64,000 nt of DNA from Cladochytrium replicatum (lineage: Eukaryota; Chytridiomycota; Chytridiomycetes; Cladochytriales; Cladochytriaceae), in contig JAHLKD010000020.1 of NCBI GenBank assembly GCA_025526935.1, positions 310,001-374,000 of the forward strand, given 5' to 3'. Each line of letters starts with the position of its first letter. Within the stretch, counting starts at the first letter, position 1. Shown here one piece after another: positions 23,101 to 33,200 of the stretch. A model generated the notes under the pieces. That model was not told where the DNA came from, did no database searches, and was given only the letters and a program-made list of their open reading frames with translations. Position numbers and translations under genes: made by a program.

Positions 23101-24619
23101 ACGAAATGTATGTCCCAAACTCGCTCACTTCCGAACCATCCTCCGAGCTCCTCCGGGACGCAGTCCGTTTCGGTGGGGTGGGAGGTGTTGGCAGCCCTAC
23201 AGACTGCACTCTGGTTACATCAGGCGGAGTCGCCGGACTTTCGTTTGACATCTCCTCGGGTGTCAACGCACCATCGCTGACAACCTCTTCAGGCGTAACC
23301 ACCCCAACAATAGTTTCGGAGCTCGTCGTCCCCTCAGTCACACCGGATCCAGTCCCCAAACTGTCCCGCTGCAAACTCGCGCTCCGCTCCCTGCCCTTCC
23401 CCCACAACGCGCCAAAGATCCCAAAAATTCCGGGCCGCTCTGACCCGCGTCGCTTCCTTGCACCGGTTTTCAGCGAGTCCTCGCCGGGCGAGTCACGACC
23501 TTCGCCGGCGTTGCTCGACACGCTGCGCGTGCTCGCGATGCTCGCTTTCGAGCCTCTTTTGCGCGGAATTCGCACAGAGAAGCGGCTCTCAGGGACTGTA
23601 GGCGTGCTGACGGGACTAGAGGCTCGCGCGGCGGCGAGAGTCCCGGTCGAACGTTCGGGCGCTTGCTGTTGGTTGGGATTGGTTGTTGGTGGCCATGGTG
23701 CCGGAGAGGTGGGCGAAGATGAGGTCGGTGAGTGTTGTTGTGGGAGCGACACAGCTGGTGGCCTGGAGACGCTCGCTTGGGCAAGAGATTGTTGGTAGGC
23801 AATATGTGTCATTTGCTGTTGCGAAATGCTTCCTGAGTGGAGTGGGACAATGACAGGTGGCATTGGGCGGGCATAATATTGGAATCCTAGAATGTGAACA
23901 GATTACAATCGCTCAAAATAGAGAGAGCTCTTCTTCGGCATACCTGGTGGCCCAGCCTGAGTGCCGGTGGGTGCAGATGGAAGCCGCATCATGGTAGGCA
24001 CAGGTGAGCCTTGCGGAGTAAAGTTTTGCTGTACTGGGACGAGGATTGCGCCTGGCGGGAGATTCTGAAACGGGTAAGCTGCATTCATTGGCGGTCGAGG
24101 CTGAAGGACACCAATTGGATAATTTGGGTTTGGGTTGAATCGGTCAGGAGTGATTGGAGGAGTCATCATATATCCCTGCGGAGGCAATGGCGGCTGTCCG
24201 TAGTAGTACTGCTGTGCCTGAGGATGAGGAAGGGGCGGAGGTGCAGACAAAGCCGGAGAGCCAGGCGTTGAAGATTGAACAGGCACAAAGACCGGACGAG
24301 GAGCACCATCGTTGTCGTAAAACGAGGGCTGTTGCATGAGGACGGGAACCATCTCAGAGCGAGAGGAAACCTGCTGGTTGTATACGCTGGGGCGGGAGAG
24401 CGTAGCATTTGGCGAAGCGATTGGCGAATGTTGGAGCGAGTCAGAGAATCGACGGTGGCGAGCGCTGCTGGTGGAGTCTGAGCGTTTCAGGAGAGAAGCA
24501 TCGTCGGCGAGACGGGCAGGCGAGGCGGGCAGCGGAGAGATTGGGCGAGACAGCGAAGCAGCCGGGACTGGCGACAGTTGGATGAGGGCAGCAGCAACAG
24601 CCTCGGCATTGACAGCCAT
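20106..24619 (-). CDS. SKT5: Chitin synthase regulator-like protein with Sel1 repeats (Skt5/Chs4 type)
   Basis: Three exons (24619-23944, 23886-21708, 21645-20106) make 1464 residues; both introns (57, 62 bp) keep frame. Sel1-like repeats occupy about residues 820-1165: DRMEYAKNRLK, AQYYLARLYLRG, HPGAMYRLGMALLRG, PHGLYELAMLHDKG, SQLKLGEAYEYGHFG and GLARAMHAVGYFYETGVG. Their order and spacing match Skt5/Chs4, the activator that recruits chitin synthase III to the growth site. About 800 residues before the repeats and 300 after are Pro/Ser/Thr/Gly-rich and disordered. The usual fungal Skt5 is shorter and ends in a CaaX box; here the end is VVPRTN, so membrane attachment by prenylation is not expected. 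A TATAAATA element lies ~115 bp upstream. Another Sel1 scaffold cannot be excluded. Confidence 0.85.
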
Positions 24620-25161
24620 TGAAGAAAGAGATGCACGGATGAGGGTTAATTAAGTATATGGTCGGAGGGTGGGGAGGGAGTGGGAGGCGGAGCGGAGCTG
24701 AGCTGAGGTGAGGTGAGACGGGACAGAGTCTATATTTATAGCGTCCAGATGGAACACAAGCATTAGTATTACATTCAGTTTGACACTGAGATCCATGGTC
24801 GACATCTGCATCCTTCAACAATTGTCCGGCAGCCTGGAAGAATTAGTCGCTTCTTATTTGCACTGCCGGTGCCACAATTCGGAAACGAACAGCAACAGGT
24901 TCCAAGAGCTCCGTTTTCTTTAATCTCAAGCCTTAAAGATTTACGATTGTTTCTGCTTCTGCTGATAATCAGCAGTTTGAGCATATTTGAATTATCTGTT
25001 TGCATTTGTAGGTGAGGGTTTGTTGATTGTGAAAAACAACCCACAGCAAACAAAGCCCTAGACAAATTAATTAATAGTAATATTGTTGTTATTATTATTG
25101 CTATTATTGCCACAATTTAGCACTGCCATTCCATCCCGCTGATCATTGTTTTCGTTACACA
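24620..25161. other. Divergent promoter region (Skt5-like / MFSD5-like)
   Basis: About 540 bp between two divergent start codons. It contains a TATA element for the minus-strand gene (24731-24740), a purine-rich stretch and an AT-rich trinucleotide run near 25075-25110. No gene is supported. Confidence 0.5.
24731..24740 (-). promoter_or_regulatory. TATA box of the Skt5-like gene
   Basis: The minus strand reads TATAAATATA about 112 bp upstream of the ATG at 24619. Sequence and distance fit a TATA element. Confidence 0.5.
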
Positions 25162-27123
25162 ATGGCCGCCGCCGCTGCTCAGTCTTCAAAACTGCCAGAG
25201 AGCCCTATCTACAGGGCTGTCTTCTTCTTGCTCGTCCTTCTGTGCGTCGCTCTGTGGTTCTACTTCAGAGAGGGTAAATACGCCCCAGTTGCTACAGCCG
25301 ACAACAACACAGACAAACAAAAAAAGTCAAAGAAACCCTCCGGGGCCGCCGACGAGGAATCAGGCGCAACAACTGCCCCAGATGACTTTGACGACGACGA
25401 CACAGATGCGGGAACTGAAGTCCACGCCGCGGTCGCTTACGACAAGGACGTAAACTCGCCGGACTATGTAAAGTTCAAGTGGAACTATTTGGCTGTCTAC
25501 AGTTTGGTCATGCGTATGTCAACGCTGCACTTATTCAACTCAACGTTCTCATTCGCCCGTTTCTTACAAAGTATCCGACTGGCTCCAGGGCTCGTACATC
25601 TATGGTATCACTTTTTGTGTTCTACCACTAAGCAAACCCCACACTGCTAAATGTTTGTCTTCATCAGCGCTGTACAGAAACTACAACTTTTCTCTCGACC
25701 AAATCGCCGTGCTCTTCGTCGTAGGGTTTCTTTCTTCTGCCATCTTTGGAACCTTTGTCGGATCCATCGCAGACAAAGTGTAAGTCCGTACCGGACATCC
25801 CCTCCTTGCCAAAACATCTGAAAATAACTCGTCTCCATTCAAGTGGTCGCATGCGCATGTGCCTCGCCTTCTGTCTGATTTACGGCATCTCGTGCTTCAC
25901 AAAGTACTTCCCCAACTACGTGATCCTCCTCTTCGGCCGTCTCACGGGCGGCATTGCGACCTCGCTGCTCTTCTCCGTCTTTGAAGCATGGATGGTCTCG
26001 GAACACTTCTCGCGCGGATTCCCGGCCTCGTTGCTCTCGGACATTTTCTCGTGGTCGACGTTCCTCAACTCGTCCGTTGCGATCGGGTCGGGCGTGATTG
26101 CAGACTGGGTGGCCGGGATCTGGGGACCCGTCGGACCGTTCGGTGTCGCTATTTTGGTTCTGGGCGTTTGCGCTATCATGATTGGCGGATCGTGGAAGGA
26201 GAACTACGGAGAGGTGTGTTATGAGGCGTTGATGCACTGTAGCCGTGTGCTTATTATTGCACCAGCAAAAATCGGACGACAAGCCTTTGAATCCCGGTGA
26301 AAAGTCAACCTGGCAGGTCATCTTGCAGGCCGTCGACTTTATCCGCAACGGTATTTAATGTCAGTCACTTCATTGTTATGAACGTTTAACAGTCTCGTTT
26401 TTCACAGATTTCCAGGTGCTCTCCATCGGAACCATGCAGAGTTTCTTCGAAGGTGCAATGTACACCTTTGTCTTCCTCTGGTCCCCCGTCGTCGAGAAGA
26501 TCTGTATGGCTTATAAAAAGAAACCCCTCGACTTCAAGTCCAATCTCACTCTCTCTTTCAAATAGCGGAAGCCGACCCGGCCAACAAGCGCGGCGTCCCC
26601 TATGGCACCATCTTTGCTGCCTTCATGGTCTCGATCATGCTCGGTTCCATCATCTTCCGCGCGCTTCTGACTCGTCTCGCCTGGAACCACGAGCAAATCA
26701 TCCGTCTCGCGTTCGCCATTGGCGCATGGTCGCTCTTCGTCCCCGTCATTACCAATGTAAATCATATTCGCATTCAGACCATCCTCGTTATATATATACT
26801 GAGTTATATTGTTGCAGGACGAGCTTCTGATCTTCCTGGCATTCAACGCCTTCGAGTTCTCGTGTGGGCTCTACTTCCCCTCGATCGGGACGCTGCGGTC
26901 CAAGTTCATCCCCGAGGAGACCCGCGCGACGGTGATGAACGTGTTCCGGATCCCGTTGAACCTGATCGTGGTCATCTTCTTGTTCAACACCAAGGCGCTG
27001 TCGTCGAGCGTGCTGTTTAGCCTGTGCTCGACGCTGATCACGCTCAGTTACTTTTTTGCGACAAAGTTGAACACCAGTGGAGGTGCGCAGCAGCAGCAGG
27101 GGGCTGCTATTGAGATGCACTGA
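25162..27123 (+). CDS. MFSD5-like (molybdate-anion) major facilitator transporter
   Basis: Eight exons (25162-25513, 25572-25604, 25668-25779, 25844-26213, 26266-26350, 26408-26503, 26566-26756, 26818-27123) join in phase to 514 residues. The family (MFSD5/MOT2) moves molybdate in algae and animals; the substrate in fungi is inferred only. Diagnostic stretches: YSLVMLSDWLQGSYIYALY, GFLSSAIFGTFVGSIADK, MCLAFCLIYGISCFTKYFPN, FGRLTGGIATSLLFSVFEAW, followed by MVSEHFSRGF and, late in the protein, FEFSCGLYFPSIGTLRSKFI. One membrane helix lies at the N-terminus, then a long acidic cytosolic insertion (residues ~40-95), then the MFS core. One exon is only 33 bp. Start is the first ATG. Confidence 0.92.
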
Positions 27124-27236
27124 AAGGATTAAGGAAATGTGCAGTTTTTTGTTGTTTTGAGCTTGATGAGCGACTCTCTTTTTTTGTGTTCTTTAAGCTT
27201 CCGGCTCGATAGTTTTCCTTGTTTCTTGCATTGAAA

Positions 27237-27295
27237 CTTTGAAGTGATGGTCAGTTAGACCATGCTCAACAAGAAAGAGCACTATCACTTCAAAG
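27237..27295. repeat. Imperfect inverted repeat in the 3' flank of the MFSD5-like gene
   Basis: Arms 27237-27251 (CTTTGAAGTGATGGT) and 27281-27295 (ACTATCACTTCAAAG) pair at 14 of 15 positions around a 29-base loop, about 115 bp after the stop codon. It could form an RNA hairpin in the 3' UTR or be a relic of a small element. Confidence 0.6.
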
Positions 27296-27389
27296 CAAAA
27301 TAGAGCGACAATTCCTTCTTGGTCATGTTAACCACAATCAACCCTCAACATTTTCTGTTTCTGATTGCCGCGCCGTTGGACTTGGACAC

Positions 27390-27525
27390 CATCCAGAAAC
27401 CTGCCAGGACATCCAAGGAGTACTCGAAATCACCATCGCACAAACGTGCGGGCAGGATACATCCAGAAACCTGCCAGGACATCCAAGGAGTACTCGAAAT
27501 CACCATCGCACAAAAGTGCGCGCAG
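27390..27525 (+). repeat. Direct tandem duplication, 70-bp unit, two copies
   Basis: The unit beginning CATCCAGAAACCTGCCAGGA at 27390 recurs at 27460. The copies are identical over ~60 bases and differ at only a few positions at the end, so the duplication is recent. Confidence 0.9.
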
Positions 27526-27746
27526 CCTACCCAACCCGCCCAAAGCTTTCAAGTGGGCCATCCAAAACAAACAACCTCACTTCATGTTCAAGATATTGCA
27601 GCTGTGCGGGAAGACCATCGACATGGCGACATGCCTTTGCGATGCGTGCAAGCGCGTCAAACACAAAAAGAAAACAAGGGGTAACCAACCCTGAGCTCTC
27701 TCGTTTCTCACCTACGCAATCGTTCACATCAAAGGTTCCGAATCGC

Positions 27747-27826
27747 ATCTGCTCGAGCTGGTACGCAGTCTCCTGTCTCTTGGCGTATCTGCTCGAGCTG
27801 GTACGCAGTCTCCTGTCTCTTGGCGT
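27747..27826 (+). repeat. Perfect direct tandem duplication, 40-bp unit
   Basis: 27747-27786 and 27787-27826 are identical; the unit starts ATCTGCTCGAGCTGGTACGC. A recent slippage or an assembly artefact are both possible. Confidence 0.9.
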
Positions 27827-28178
27827 GAACCGGCGTCGCGCGCGCGTGGCCTTGCTAAGTTACGAAACAAAAACTGAGCATCTCTTTTTTTTCTTTTGGT
27901 TACTTTGCTTTTGTCACACATCCACAGTAATAAAGCTGTTGTGTGACGTTCTTTCTTATGGAATTGAAGTGTTTGTAAGCATCGTCATCTGGGGTGATCA
28001 TCATATTTAAACAAAGTGTCAAGAGTTTTGTAACCCTCATTATTGGCAGACGCCCACTCGCCTAAGACCTGGACATGCCCCGATTCCTCCGTTGCAAGAA
28101 ATTCTTAGCTTAAGTATGTGTTCTGCTTGGGCTAGTTTTTCTCCAACTTCTGATCAAGTGAGCAGCAAGTCTGATTCA

Positions 28179-28187
28179 TATATAAAA
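28179..28187 (+). promoter_or_regulatory. TATA box of the methyltransferase gene
   Basis: TATATAAAA about 70 bp upstream of the ATG at 28253. Confidence 0.5.
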
Positions 28188-28252
28188 AGCGCAGCATGGT
28201 GCTATAAATTAGTGTGGGGCAACAATTCGCATCGAGCCCATCATCAACCGCA

Positions 28253-29223
28253 ATGGAGGACCGTCGTGAAGCAAACAAGGAACACTTCAGTAAGGCCGCA
28301 GCGGCCTGGGACTCCCGCTCAGAAATCCAGCGTCTCGCAACCCACGCCGCCGCCTCCATCTCCAAACACGTCTTCCCGAAACTCGCCAAACCCTCCAAGG
28401 AAGCTGTCTGCCTCGATTTTGGCTGCGGTGTCGGTGAGAATTATTTTAGCTTTTCTTTTATTTTCTATCCTCATGAATGTGTCTTCAGGCGTGCTGTCCA
28501 ATCAGCTCCGGAAGGACGCGAAGCACATCGTCGGTGTCGATCTGGCTGAGGGAATGATTGATGTTAACAAATCCAAAATCGAACCCAACTCCAACGTCTC
28601 CGCATTCTGCGTTGACCTCAGCAAAGCATCCGACGCCTCCGTCCTCCGTGGCGAACTCGACCGTCTCGGATCCGCACCCGGGTTCGACCTCATCTTCTCG
28701 CACCTTGTCTTTCACCGTGCGTTTAAAATACCAGATCCTTCCATCATACATCCAAACATTTTTTTAACTTAATTTGCTAGATCTCGACGACCCCAAAGCG
28801 ATGATAGCCATGCTCTCCAAGTTCCTCGCGCCGGGGGGTATTCTAGTCGTCACGGATATCCTCCAAACGCCCTCCTCGCACCTCTTCCACGCCGGCCACG
28901 CGCACGCGTCGAGCACCGTCGGCGCGCTCGGTGGATTCTCGAAGGCGTTTTGGGTGGACGCGGTGGATGGCGCGGGGATGAGGGACGCGGAGGTTGTCGA
29001 GAGGGCTTTTGTTATGGAGAAGGAAGTGCCGGTGAAGGATATTGAGAGGGCGGGGAGGCAGGATGTACTTACTGGGCATGGGCATGGACATATGCATGCT
29101 CACGGACATGGTGATCATGCACATGGACATGGTGATCATGGACACGGGCATGGCGGGGAAGAGAATAGTGGACCCAAGCGTGTCATGGAGTTTCCGATCT
29201 TCCTTGCGATGGCTCGATTGTAG
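28253..29223 (+). CDS. Class I SAM-dependent methyltransferase with a His/Gly-rich loop
   Basis: Three exons (28253-28433, 28489-28716, 28781-29223) give 283 residues. The Rossmann core is visible: motif I CLDFGCGVGVLS (split by intron 1), the acidic end of β2 in VGVDLAEGMID, VDLSKASD after β3, FDLIFSHLVFHHLDD for β4, and LAPGGILVVTDI for β5. It belongs to the UbiE/Coq5-like broad group; the substrate is unknown. The unusual feature is a run of ~28 residues, nearly all Gly, His, Asp and Met, encoded at 29071-29154, just before the final segment PKRVMEFPIFLAMARL. Such a run can bind Ni, Zn or Cu. The rest of the gene is ordinary. ATG 28253 follows a TATA box and is the only good start. Confidence 0.88.
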
Positions 29224-29528
29224 GTTTGCTCAAATCATTTCACTATGTCGATTTACACGGATCGACTGTAAAAGTTTAGCTTGATTGTTATTGGGAGAAT
29301 ATACATGTCTCGCTTGATTGGTTTGATTTGTGAGCACAAGCTCCGTTTAGTTGGAACATACCGATCACGAAGCCAACCCTATCACACAAAAGTCAGCGCA
29401 TTTACCGAATGTTCCAATCTTAATTATATCCATACAGCGCCTCTACATCACCATAAAATGCCCTTGAGGGAGAACAGGGAAACAGTGATTTCGAGACAGC
29501 CCTCTTATCAAAGCAAAATCGTCCTTTT
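29224..29528. other. Intergenic, 305 bp
   Basis: 3' flank of the methyltransferase and promoter of the AN1 gene. Nothing else is seen. Confidence 0.4.
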
Positions 29529-29907
29529 ATGGCCTCTGAAAACGCCGCCTCCTCAACCCCCTCCGCATCCAATGACGCCTTAAACCGGACACCGGGCTCC
29601 AGCGCGCCAAGCACTCCAGGTGGCACCCGCAAATCCAACGCCCCGCGCTGCAACGCCGAAAACTGCTCTGATCGCGCAGTAAGATCAATAAAAAACCCAC
29701 CTCCCAATCATATCTCGCAGTTGATTCATGATTGTTTAGGTAAAGATTGTTGGGGATTGCAGATACTGCTCCTCCAAGTTTTGCGCGAGGCATAGGTTAC
29801 CCGAGGCACATGCGTGCCCAAACATCCAGAGCTGCAGGGCGGACGCGCAGACGATTTTGGAGAAGAAGTTGCTGACGGAGAAGTGTGTTGCTTCAAAGGT
29901 GCAATGA
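29529..29907 (+). CDS. Small AN1-type zinc-finger protein
   Basis: Exons 29529-29678 and 29740-29907 (61-bp intron, phase 0) give 105 residues. The first ~38 are disordered (Ser, Ala, Pro, Thr). The finger follows with all ligands in order: CNAENC, then CRYC, KFCARH, LPEAHAC, typical of AN1 zinc fingers as in ZFAND proteins and yeast Cuz1/Tmc1, which link ubiquitin and proteasome function under stress. The C-terminus is a short helix (DAQTILEKKLLTEK). The single-finger layout resembles the smallest fungal members, so the role in proteostasis is inferred from the family. There is no A20 finger. Confidence 0.88.
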
Positions 29908-30212
29908 GTGGGGTGTCGATCATTGGGCAATAAGTTTGCGTTTTTGAGGGGCTGTTTCAAGGAAGTTTGTTTCCGGACAATATGAGGAGAGTAACCAAAC
30001 ATTCATTTTTTTTTCTTTTGTGGTTCTTTGATCAACATTGCTGCCGATCTCGATCTCTCACTGTGGATGAGTCACCACACTCAGTTTCTTCTTATTTTTT
30101 ATTAACACATGAACCCGTGCCTTCCAATCCAGAACACTGTTATCACTGGGCCGAAAATTTTCCACCTACAAGAACATTAACAGTCTCTCCATCACTTGCC
30201 CTCGCCAACAAC
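29908..30212. other. Intergenic, 305 bp
   Basis: 3' flank of the AN1 gene and promoter of the channel gene. The channel frame is open upstream from 29967 with an upstream ATG, but that stretch shows no protein-like pattern. Confidence 0.4.
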
Positions 30213-33200
30213 ATGGCGACAGATATCACATTCTACCCAGACGTACGCAATGTCGTTCCTGAAACGGCGATATGGGAAGACTACCGTGGCTACACCAGTG
30301 ATTTCGATCGTATGATCTACGCACACAAGAACGGCATGCCGTTCCGGCAGGGCGCCGCGAGGTCTACGTACACGATCTTTCCGTCCAAGAAACATGGATT
30401 TTATGGGAAGGCAGCTTATAGCATGGAATCCGGGGAAATCGAGGTGGAGGTGTTTGAGTGCTTGGAGAGGTCGACGGCGTTGAGTTGGTCGTCGCGGCAG
30501 GTGATTCCGGTGGTCCAGCTTCCTGATTATGAGACAGACAGGTAAGCTGTTTGGAAGGCAGAAGAAGGGAGCGAAACTGATCAGCAATATTATTGACATA
30601 GACGAGGGTATTTGGATGGTTGGATCACCTCTGATGGTACACACGTTGTGGTTCGACTGCAACGAGGATACGGTGACAACTCGACATGGATTGCTACATC
30701 GAAAGATGGTTGGAAGTCATGTAAATTTCCCGGAAGCCCTTTGCTCGATAACGTCATTCAGGTAGGAATAACCCAAACCAAACGGGGATCCAAGCAAGCT
30801 GACCATGTTTTGTCTTTTCAGTCAGATGATGGCGAGTACATCTTCAGCGAGGTCCGGAAGAATCATGGCGGGTCCCAACAGCATGCTGAAGTGCAGGCGA
30901 GAAGCCTTCGCACAATGAAGGTGGTTAAAACTTGGACATTCAAGTTTGGCGACAGCGTATACCGCCGTCATATGAGTCTCATCAGTCCGAGCATTAACGG
31001 TCGTCTTCACGCTATCATCGAAACAAAAGGCTTTGACGTCGACCGCAATAGTCCCGCTTTGATCGTATCGTCGGATGGTGCGGTTCATTTTAACGCCGCT
31101 GGAGTGAGCTGCGAAGATCAGTACATCTGGATCTCTCCGAATCAGAAGTACATGATCCGTCTCAATTACAAGGACGGCGAGCTTCAGTGCTGGGATCTCG
31201 AGCGACCCACGCTCAAACCACTCGTTACCACCCATCCCGTTCCATCAGTGGAATTTTCAAAGGCTTATCCAGTTTATCTGCTGGGCCAGTTGACCCAAAT
31301 CCGCGATTCGGTCAGCAAACAAGTGTTTAGTGGCATGTTCTCCGAATCCGGGGCCGTTTTTACGCTCGTCGGATCAGGCATCAACACCGTCTTATTTCAA
31401 GCCAGCTTCCTCGTTTTCAATCTCCAGCTGGTCGACTGCCGGGATATTCACGTAGATCTCCCAAGATCATTCGTGCCCATGAGCGTCGCGCTTGCCGAAA
31501 ACAAACGCCCCTCTGTGATTGGTGGGATCATTTCAGTTGTCACACTAGCTGGAGATCCCGCCGGAATGGATGTCGTTTATATGAAGGCGACACAGTTTGG
31601 ATTGGACATCGATGTGATCTTTGACTACTTTGAGCGTTGGTCAGCTTCGATCAGCGCAGTGCGCACGATTGCGGAGAGTAAGAGTGAGCCGCCGTTTGCT
31701 CAGTTCAAGTTTCGGCGAGACACAAGCCTGAAACTCGATTTGATGCCGTCGATTGGAGGCGCTCTTACCTCTCCTCCCCGGGACTCGATGGCCTGGAAGC
31801 ATCAGAATCTGCTTTTCAAAAGAACTCTATCAAAAGGACGGTTCCCAGATACACAAGCTTTCAGGGATCAGCGGCTTCCTTATCTTTTGACTTGCAATAT
31901 TCCTTGGTGCTTACCCCAACTTGAATCCGAGAGCAGCACATCCATCTTCGCCGCCGTGCTCGAGTATGATTTCGTCATATTGGCCGTTTCGTCGTCTACA
32001 ACTCTTGATATCGAGGCGAGCGTGGTTCGAGTACTCTACGAAAGTCACAACTCGAATATTTCTTCGATTGAGAACATCATCGAGTTTTACAGACATGGAC
32101 GGCATGTGCTGCTCAGTATCAGGATTCAAAAAAGAGCCTACGACCGAGATCGCTCAGAAGTTGTGTATACCACTGTCGCAGACGGTTTCTTTTGTCAGCC
32201 AAGCGCCGGATTTGATGTAGTGATTGCTGCAAATTCCCTCCACACTACTCTCCCTGGAGGCGGATGGGGTGTGAACATACCAGTTTTATGGTCAAATTCC
32301 TTCGCAGCATATTTTCGACCGGAGTTCTTTGATCCCAATGACCACGTCTTGACGATGGGAAACCGAAGTGCACCGGATTATAACATTGCAAAGTTTGAGA
32401 TCTGGAGGAATTACACTCTACACGAATCACGGAACGAGTTCAACGATATCATTCTGGGGGGTACCGAATTACGAAAGCAGATTGGAGAAACGTTTTCCAT
32501 GATCTACGATGACCCAGCCTACGATGATTCCCGGCCAGTTTTCGGCAGCACCTTCTTGGCCGCCATTAACCATGATCTGATGGTTGGAGGAACGCGATGT
32601 GTTGATGCGTTTTTGAAGAAAATGCACCAATCAGACGCGTTGATCATCGGGAACGGCGCGTCAATCTCAAGTGCATTCCCACTGCTACTTCGGGCTCGCC
32701 CATGGGAAGCCGTCCGTCTTATGCGCAAACTAACGCATTTAGACGTTGGTGTAGCAGACATCGGCCGGGTCACTTCCAAAACCGGCAAATCTTTCACAGA
32801 TCTTATGCTACGCCCACTCCGTGCGACTCTTGGGATACTTCGTGGCACCGGAATATCATATTTCTTCTCCGATCTCTTCTATTTGCTCTTCGGGATATTC
32901 CGGATACGTCGCACCTTCAAGCCTGGTTCAACGAACAGCAACGCCAAGAAGTATACACTCCCTCTTCCCAATTTCTGCTCATATAATCTGCGCCTGTATC
33001 GAGGTCTGACGTTTGCAGGAAGCCGGCTTGAAGAGGTTGGGGCGGACTTCAGTAACGCTGAACGGCAATGGCGTGAGCTCCAACTCGAAGCTTCAGGAAA
33101 TTTCGTCGAAGTTTTCTTTAGATCATGGGATCTCGCACGCCTTAGCAAAACAGCGCGCCGTATCAGCCCGTTTGTTAGGGTAGTGGAAGAATTAAGCCAA

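Larger units (their letters stand above)
27124..28252. other. Intergenic region with tandem duplications
   Basis: Between the MFSD5-like stop and the methyltransferase start. Contains a short hairpin, a 70-bp direct repeat and a 40-bp direct repeat (listed separately). The open frame across the repeats (27319-27684) follows from the duplication and is not recognised as a gene. Confidence 0.5.

Noticed and set aside
22524-23798. Plus-strand open frame of 424 codons
   Set aside because: Antisense of the disordered part of the Skt5-like exon 2, which splices in phase on both sides.
27319-27684. Open frame of 121 codons across the 70-bp repeat
   Set aside because: Its length comes from the tandem duplication; no start context, domain or homologous pattern.
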